From Euglena gracilis (taxonomy: Eukaryota > Euglenida > Euglenophyceae > Euglenales): DNA of 64,000 bases. This document shows, piece by piece, positions 56,944 to 64,000 of the stretch. Every line of letters starts with the position of its first letter. Positions within the stretch are counted from its first letter, which is position 1. The notes under the pieces are model-generated. The model made no database searches and had not been told where the DNA came from. It worked only from the letters and a program-made list of their open reading frames with translations. A program made the position numbers and the translations under genes. Where the stretch lies: assembly GCA_039621445.1 (NCBI GenBank), contig CP154954.1, forward strand, positions 37,929,703 to 37,993,702. The letters are read 5' to 3'.

Positions 56944-57025
56944 ATGAATGTGATTGACCCTGTGACAGCTTCAGTGAGGAGAATCCTCTTGCAGCTGAAG
57001 AAGCACCTTGAACAGAACAATGAAA
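56944..57025 (+). CDS. EF-hand protein gene B, exon 1
   Basis: ATG at 56944, 11 bases after GCTGGCCAG. It encodes MNVIDPVTASVRRILLQLKK and HLEQNNE plus one base, with donor A|GTATGC. It is the counterpart of gene A's exon 1: identical 82-nt length, phase and donor position, and shared V-R/K-x-LL-x-x-x-x-KHLEQ. It joins 58873 after a 1.85-kb intron. A minus-strand reading overlaps this region (ending at a stop at 56753). The plus strand is preferred because of the match to gene A. Confidence 0.78.
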
Positions 57026-58872
57026 GTATGCATTTGAGCGAGATCGTTGCCATATTTTTTTCTGGATGCAAATTGCCCAGTACTTTCTGATGTGCATTTG
57101 TTGGTTTGACATCTTATAGCTAACACTCACTATATTTTGCCCGGTCTCTCCTTTTTTCTGCCTCCCGTCCCAAAATATTTTGCACACTCGTTTCAAAATT
57201 TTTGCCCCCCGTCCAAAAAACGCTGCCCCCTGTCCATTCTCTTTTGCCCAAAAAACCTCGAATTTTTGCCTCTGTCCTCCAAATTTTGGCCACCTCCAAA
57301 AGCATTCTCCCGCCATTTTCAGTTGAAATGCCTGCACAGAATGTTCCACAAAGACGTCCCAGAAGAGGAAGATACACATTAGAACGATATCTATCTGTAA
57401 ATACAAATGCGTCAAAAGGCAGTTTTGAAACATGATTACGGCTGGAAGGCAGTGGGATTGGTTCTTTTGTGACCTGTTCCTCTCCTCACAAAGACTCGGA
57501 TATTTTTATTGTGCCTCTTTGAACATATTTTTGTCCCCGCATGGTATGGTGGAAGGGAGGCTAGCGCGCCGCTCGGGGGGGGGGGGGCCGGGACCCCCCC
57601 CTGCACGGCCCCCGCGCGGCCGCTCGCCCCCCCCCCTCCCCCCACTGTGCCTAGCATAGCCAACAAAAAAATTTTGTGAAAAAATCGCGACTTTTTGAGG
57701 CCCAAAAATGGCAAAAAATGACCACTTTTTGGACCTGAAAATCACCGATTTTAGGATGCGCGCCGCCCACGCGGCAGCCCTTGGCCCCCCCCCCCCCCCC
57801 CCCCCCCCCCGCGCGCGGCCGCCCGTGCGGCCACTCACCTCCCCCTCAGCCCCCCTCCCCCGCTGTGCCTAGCCTCCGAGGTTGAATGACCCTCGTGCAT
57901 GGACCAAGAGTGCCTTTACCCCTCATTGCCAAACACGCTGTGCGTTGTGTTCACCGTTTCCCTGAACCTGTACCCCAAACTACCCCCCCCCCTAGTCGTA
58001 CGACCACCCCTCATCTATGACCACCCCCCGGTCACAGGTTGCAGGTCATGGGGGTGTTATGACCACCCCCCCCGGTCACAGGTTGCAGGTTGCGAAAAAA
58101 ATTTAACCCCCAAAATAAGTCCCCCCACTGGCCGGTCCGTGCAAAAATCCATGAAATGGACCCCCCAAATAAGGTTCCCCCTGCCGGCGCGAAGCGCCGG
58201 ATTTTTGAAAAATGGGACATTTTGGGGGGGTAAAAAATGCCATTTTGGGACACTTTTCACACGCTTCTACGACCACCCCCTCATCTATGACCACCCCCCG
58301 GTTGCAGGTTATGGGGGTGTTATGACCACCCCCCCCCCCCCGGTCACAGGTTGCAGGAACCCGGTCATACGACTAGGGGGGGGGGTATCTCGTGTGAATC
58401 ACAACCATTACATTGCTGTTGATTTTTATTGTTCAGGCATTCATCCGCACCTCTCATTCTTTCCCCAAACACAGTTAAAGGTTTTTTTTTGTAGGGTATC
58501 CAACAAATTTCCTTCTGGAGAGCTGTCTGCAACATCCTGTGAAATTTCAATTGTTATTATTTGGATTGATGATCACGTTTATTTGGCGTATTTCTGTTAA
58601 TTTATGCTGATTCTGTTGGATGTTTCCTTTTCACATTAACGGGAAAAAAAAATTTTACAGCTGGCAAAAGTTTCGGGTCTCAAGGGCAAAAGTGATGGGA
58701 TTTGTGGCAAAAATTTTTACCCGGGTGGCAAATATTTCTTGGAACCCTGGCAAAAGTGAGGGGTCCAGGAGGCACCGTATTTTGGGACGGGGGGCAGAAT
58801 TTGGAGGGGTTAGCTATAAAGTTCTGACCTGCCATCCAAGACTGTGACCTGCCTCTCAACGACCTCTTTCAG
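57026..58872 (+). other. EF-hand gene B intron 1, GT-AG, 1.85 kb
   Basis: Donor GTATGC, acceptor CGACCTCTTTCAG. It contains A/T-rich repeats with TTTTGGCAAAAG-like phrases, a C-run block at 57570-57860, and foldback repeats with CCGGTCACAGGTTGCAGG at 58010-58370. Confidence 0.7.
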
Positions 58873-58979
58873 ATCTCAAGGGCGCTTTCCTGGCTTTGGA
58901 TTCGAATCGTAGAGGCTGGTTGTCCAAGGCAGAGTTTGCGGCAGCTTTCAAAGACTTCCACTTCTCTATCACGCAGCAG
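58873..58979 (+). CDS. EF-hand protein gene B, exon 2 (first EF-hand)
   Basis: 107 nt, phase 1 in and phase 0 out, as in gene A. It encodes LKGAFLALDSNRRGWLSKAE and FAAAFKDFHFSITQQ. The loop DSNRRGWLSKAE keeps D, N, G and E at positions 1, 3, 6 and 12 but has arginine at position 5, where gene A has asparagine, so calcium affinity may be lower. Donor CAG|GTAGCG. The second EF-hand exon was not found in the remaining 5 kb and probably lies beyond the window. Confidence 0.82.
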
Positions 58980-61900
58980 GTAGCGTAATTTGCATCTGCT
59001 GTTAGGGTGATTATATAGGCGGAGGGCATTTTCATTAGGATTGAGGAAGGTTTGGTTTATCAGCTCAAAGCCCTGTATTCACTCATCTCTGGTGTGACCC
59101 CCACATGGGGGTTTTTGAGAGTGGGTGAGCGCGCAGTTGAAGGCCGGGTGGGAAGGGTTTCAAGGGTATTTGACCAACTTTGGAGGTATTTGGGTGGTGC
59201 TCAACGAGGGGGTTGGGCTTTTCTTTTCAACTTGGAAGACCCCCCCCCCCCCGAGGTCGAGGTCTGGGTATGGGAGGAGCCGAAATTTATGGTGTGAAGC
59301 AGTTTTCTATGCAGAAAAATGTCAAAAATATATCTCTGAAGTGCAAACGTTATACTCCACTCAACTTCAGGAAAGACCTCAGAAAATTTTTTTTGATGTG
59401 AAATACAGCAGTAAATTTGTCGAAATTTGTTGAATAGCTGTCCATTTTGGGGAGCCAGCACCTCCTGCGACAAATCCTGAGTTGATACCCCCCCCCAATT
59501 TCTGGCTCGGATTTTGAAGCGGAAGAATAGTACCCAGGGGGTATTATTTGGGGGGGGTTAGTGAAAACAGCTCTCTATCAGGGTTTCGAGGCATGCATGT
59601 GTCTGTGCATGTGCGTGTGCATATGTTTGGGTGTGATATTATCCCCGATCCTGCACTGGGTGCTAGGTTTAGGGTTAGGATTGTGTGGCCAGAGAAGGGG
59701 CCTAACTCCCGTGACCCATTCTCTTCTTAGCCTGGTCGGCAGGGGAAAAGAAAGATAAAGGCTTCCCAACAGTCGCCCGCACAAGGTCACCAGCCCCCAA
59801 CTACGTCCAGCCCGAGTTGCCCGTTTTATTGGGCTCATGTAACAGGATCTCTCTGCCAGAAGGGCCCCAGCAAATGTGGAATCCTGAATTTTGGTTGCCC
59901 AAGCCTCTAAGAGGTTCTGTGGAGGCTGGTTTCCTGGGAGCCTCCGCGGCACACATCTCTTTAAGGTTTGCAGCAGAACTGGGGCTGCTGTAGCAGCCCT
60001 GATTTTGGCCCAGCCTAGCCGCAGCGCCACCCCCCCCCCCCGGGTGCTGCTAGCTAGCTAGTTTGCAGCTAGCCAGTCCCCCGGGAACTGGATCGTCTGG
60101 ATCATTTTGACCTGGCGACCATTTCAAGGGGTGACCCAACTGGATTGGCCAAGACAAAATTTTTGCGAGTGGATTGGTTTTGAGCATACCCTCAAAATAT
60201 GTTATTGGTAATTTTATGGCATTTTTTTTGGACAATTGGATTGCACAATACAAATTTCCATGCACCCCCCATGTAAGGCCAGGTTTTGTGCGGTGATGAG
60301 CTTTACCTGCCTGATGGTGCAATGAGCTGGCATTAACCCTGCAGACCGGCAGCACGGCCCGTCCAGGCCTGAATGCCACAGTGGCCTGGCCTGGCCCAGC
60401 CCGGCCCGACGGCGCAGCGTCCTGGCCCGGTGGCCCGGCCCGGCAAATCAAAATAACTTTAGATAGGGTATCAATATTTTCTCCCCAGCAAGCATCTGGT
60501 CTGCAAGGGACGGGATTTTTTTTCCCCATTGAGGACCGCCCTCAATGGCCACCCTTGGACTTAAGGGCCGGCCGGCCAAGGTCCGAACTGGGGCTTGAGC
60601 ACGGTCGAAAATTGAAAAGTCGAAAAAAACACATTTTTTTTGTCGTTTTGGGTATGTCAATGGTCCAAGGCTCCCGATGTCGACCCACTTTCGCCAAAAT
60701 AGGCCATTATTTGGCCGTTTTTTCTTGTGTATTTTGCGTTGAATGTAGCAGAGTTTTTTTCTCTATTTCCTAAGGACCGCCCGAGCAAATGTAGCTAAAT
60801 TGCCTAAAATGGCCTAAAATGGTCCAAATGGCCTAAAATGCTTTAAAAATCCAAAATGGGCAAATTTTCGGCCTTGACCACATGTGCTTGGTCCCTGTGA
60901 TTTCCTTTAACCCATTTCCATTTTGGGGTATTTTGATTTTTTTTGACCCCAAAGGACCAAACACGGCAATCTCAAAGCAGGCCAGTTCAGCATTCAGAGC
61001 AGAACAGCCATCATAATCCAGGGAAGCCGCTGGGAAAATGAAAATACCACAAGGTAGGGCGTTCCAAGGATTTCATTTGTGGTTGGTGGGTGGGGGGTCG
61101 CCCACCCACAATGCAGGCCTCCTGTGTTTCTAGAGGCGCCCATTTTTAGGTCAGCATTTACTTCGGAGCCGAAGAGCCAATTTTTTTCTTGCACAGTGCT
61201 GTGGTGGGTGTGGGGGGGTCGAACCCCCCACCTCCCGGGTCGGGGGGGGGTCGATCCTCCCACCAGGACTTTTCGTGCAGCCCTGCATGGGGCTCCAGAC
61301 CGACCTCGGGGAGGACACCCATGCCCCGCCAAAATATCAAAGATTTCCTTCCGGTGCCGCAAAATTTTGGCATTTTTGACAAATTTTGTCATCAATGCCC
61401 AAAATGCCATTGTTACTGATCATGGGAGTTGAATTTTTTTTTGGACCATCCTTTCGCACCTGGCTGAAAATCGATCACCCGAACCGCAGCGTTGTTTTAG
61501 AAGGATTGGGTGTCTGGCGATGCCGGCATCAAGAGCGTGGTTGATCAGAGAGGGTTGGTGGGACGACCTCCCCTGCCTGGTGAGGGGTGCGGTACGGCCT
61601 CACGCCACCTGGTATTTAGTAAAGATTTTTTTTGGTGTTCGGGTATCGGAGGAGTTTTTCTTTGTGCAGTTCCATCTTGGGTTGGGGGTCGACCCCTCCT
61701 GCGTTTCATTAAGCGATTGCCCTGGTCCAGCCACCCCTTGTTGGCCCTCAAGTGTGCGTCCCATACTGGATGGTGATCTTGATCTTTTTGGGTTTTTTTT
61801 AAAATTTGTCTGCAACATTTTTTTTTTTTAAAATTTGCTCTGTACCTCCAAATTTCCCAAAAATATATCAGTGCTTATTTTGGATTTTTTTTTATCACTA

Positions 61901-64000
61901 TTACCCATGATTGACAAGAAACTGCTTGCTTGTATGTTTAATTTCTCATGGTGCCAAGATGATGCGTACAATGATAGGTGCAGGGCCCCAAGGGGCTGGG
62001 AGCTGGACCTGGCCCCCAGCCCCAAAAGCCAAACCCCAGATTAAGCATTCTTCAGCCAAGGTGAAAAACCAAAAACCACCGGAAAAATGCCATTTTTTGG
62101 CCATGTTTTGACCCCCTTTTCAAACGTTTTGGCGTTTTGTGCCGAATTTTTTTTCGGCCCAGCCCGGCTTCGCTGGGGTGGCTTGAACTTTATTTCAGCA
62201 GACCCTCCCCCCCCCCCCCCAAGAGGGCTGCACTTTGCAGCCTGGCTGGGAGGAGCTGGCTGGAAAAAAGGTATTGGCTGGCTGGACCACCCTGCAGGAG
62301 CTGGGTCCCCTCCGGCTCAAGAAAACCCTGATTGGGTGCCACCACCCCAGGTGAAAATGCAGGCATTCACTGATTTTTTTTTTTTGGAATTCAGCCCTGT
62401 TGAACCTCCCCTTAATAAGTGAGCAGCACCATAATTATGTGCAGTGCCCTAACACGTTCGCACCCCCACAAGGGCCCGAAACTACCTCCCTAAAAAGTGC
62501 ACCCCCAAGGAGAAATCAAGTCACATCTCAGGTCGGAAAGCACACACAATTCTCAGAAATGTCCTTCTCAGGCAATTATTTCTATCATCCGAGCCCAAAT
62601 TTGGCACATAATCACTTGACTTATTGATTGACTTCACAAGAAGGGGAAAAACTGAAAAAGATTGGTGGAAAATTAGCTGTTTTGTGCTTTGCCCAAGTTT
62701 GTGCACAGTGCCCGAATAAGTGTGCACCCCTTGGGGTCCGAAAACTTCATCCTCAAAATGTGCGCACTACTTTTTAGGGGGGTGTACCCCAGGGGGTGAC
62801 ATGTGGCCGTATAAATATTCTCTTTCCCGAACTGCACCTGTTTTCGGCCAAATATTCCGAGTTTTCCCTCCCTTTTTGGTCGATCTTCAGTCGGAGCCAC
62901 TGAACAGGGGGGGGGGTTTGATGTTTGGCACGAAACCAAAGAGGGGGCTTGTATTTGGCGGGTGTTATTTTTGGGTGGTTCTGATTGGGGGGGGGTTCAT
63001 CAAACCCTAGTTTAGGCCATTTGAGCAAGGCCAGAAATTCAGCCAAAATAGCATGGTTCCCCCGATCATACGTTGATGGATTGACACGATGGTAGAATGT
63101 GGGATAATATTATTTTGGGAGAGCAGGGAGGGTATTTAGGGAGTTATTTTTTTTGTAAGGTCTACCGTACCAAGGTGAATAGGACACAAAGACTCTTCAA
63201 GCATTCGTTAGTGTGCAAAGTGCACACCCCCTCAACAAAGGCCAGCCTCTTGAAAACCTTGAACCACATTTTACACATGCATGTTGTGCGAGCAACACAG
63301 AAAATTGCAGATTGTTTGGCCTGTCCATGCCAAGAATTAGGTCTGTCCTCCTCCACCGTCAGTGATCCACCCAACTGGGCAGGGCTGTACGGGAATCTGC
63401 ACAACCCTACAGGTGGTGGGGAGGGGTCGACCAACCCCCCCCCTCTAGAAGGTGAATGACAATGAAAAAGGTACCATGCTTAATTTGAGTCTTTCCCCAC
63501 CTCCACAAGGCCGACATTTTTTTAAGGAGTTTCACCCGTCGTCCCCCCGGGTGGGTGTTATGGGCAGGCAGGGAAGGGCATTTTTGACCCCAGGTCGAGT
63601 TTTAGGGTGGGCAGTGCTATGGCACATTCCCTGGTGCCAAAGACGCCGGGGCCCCAAAAATGGGGAAAGTTAGGCACCCCTTGTTTTGCGGTTTTTGTCT
63701 TTTTGTGTTTTTTTCTGCGTTGCATTCTGCGAGGGCCCCCGTCTTGTCTCCTCTGCTGTCCGATGCAGTGATGGGCTTTGAATTGCTTGTGCCGAAGGGG
63801 GGGCCAAAGTGCTTTTCCCAAGCTGTTTAGGAACCCAAGTGCTCAATTATTTTGCATGTTTCAACTTCAACCTCTTTGTTTTTCCTTGTGGTTTTTTGAA
63901 ATTTCCTCTTTTTCCTGGTGTGCCTCGCACTTTGCAGGCCTTTGGTTAGACTTGCAAACATCTTTTGAATCCCCCTCCCCATCGTGCAAAGCGCTGCAGT
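58980..64000. other. Stretch with no recognised gene (probable intron 2 of EF gene B)
   Basis: Holds the third GTGCGCA repeat copy (62405-62790), a copy of the TTTTTAGGTCA repeat (61080-61290), C-run foldback blocks, and a GT/TG-rich tract at 59600-59640. A reading at 63160-63430 is open on both strands and could not be assigned. Confidence 0.5.

Noticed and set aside
56753-57433. 226-codon minus-strand reading ending in VHFKATLLGLKIDCTLQF
   Set aside because: The last 60 residues look protein-like, but the reading overlaps EF gene B exon 1, which is supported by its paralog. The rest is A/T-rich repeat.
63097-63459. Open readings on both strands near the right edge
   Set aside because: No recognisable family, no way to choose strand, and the end overlaps a dispersed repeat.

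Overview
This is a window of a repeat-laden eukaryotic nuclear genome, most likely from a euglenozoan: a euglenid first, a diplonemid second. The evidence is structural. Short, phase-consistent protein exons are scattered over tens of kilobases. Some introns are ordinary GT-AG. Those of one gene are not GT-AG: they have mutually complementary ends and short direct repeats at the splice junctions, the hallmark of euglenid 'nonconventional' introns. Each recognised start codon lies a few bases behind an AG splice acceptor, as expected if mRNAs receive a trans-spliced leader. No bacterial operon, tRNA, rRNA or CRISPR was seen. The species assignment is inference.

Left part (minus strand, about 24.7 kb down to 4.1 kb): one gene for a two-RRM, CELF/Bruno-like RNA-binding protein. 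I could assemble it from six exons (24554-24695, 10169-10328, 7799-7874, 6706-6889, 6242-6366, 4090-4131). They join in one frame for 243 residues; the 3' end was not found. Its five introns (14.2, 2.3, 0.9, 0.34 and 2.1 kb) are packed with transposable elements.

Middle and right (plus strand): two paralogous small EF-hand genes in tandem. Gene A has exons at 29697-29778, 44999-45105 and 50876-51009. Gene B has exons at 56944-57025 and 58873-58979, with the rest beyond the window or unseen. Corresponding exons have identical lengths (82 and 107 nt) and intron phases, and all these introns are GT-AG. The RRM gene and EF gene A are divergently transcribed from 24.7-29.7 kb, where remnants of a reverse-transcriptase gene lie.

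Almost everything else is mobile or foldback DNA. There are Mutator-like elements with long inverted ends and exact 9-bp target duplications (82-2366, 8115-9317, 12530-13618, 18967-20156). There is a hAT-like MITE family with 8-bp duplications (2416-2668, 14469-14771, 20594-20759, and an imperfect copy at about 18386-18672). A 935-bp Tc1/mariner relic (39121-40055) carries a frameshifted transposase, and three reverse-transcriptase-family fragments are present. A nearly 2-kb hairpin occupies 22050-24005, and a 71-bp satellite sits inside one element. A small unrecognised protein family (31772-32128, with a broken relative at 16029) is embedded in inverted repeats. Long G and C homopolymer runs punctuate the whole sequence.

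The most notable reading is that the RRM gene's introns look like the surrounding elements: complementary ends flanked by short direct repeats. Together they give a picture of nonconventional introns arising from, or being indistinguishable from, transposon insertions. That link is inference and would be settled by cDNA.
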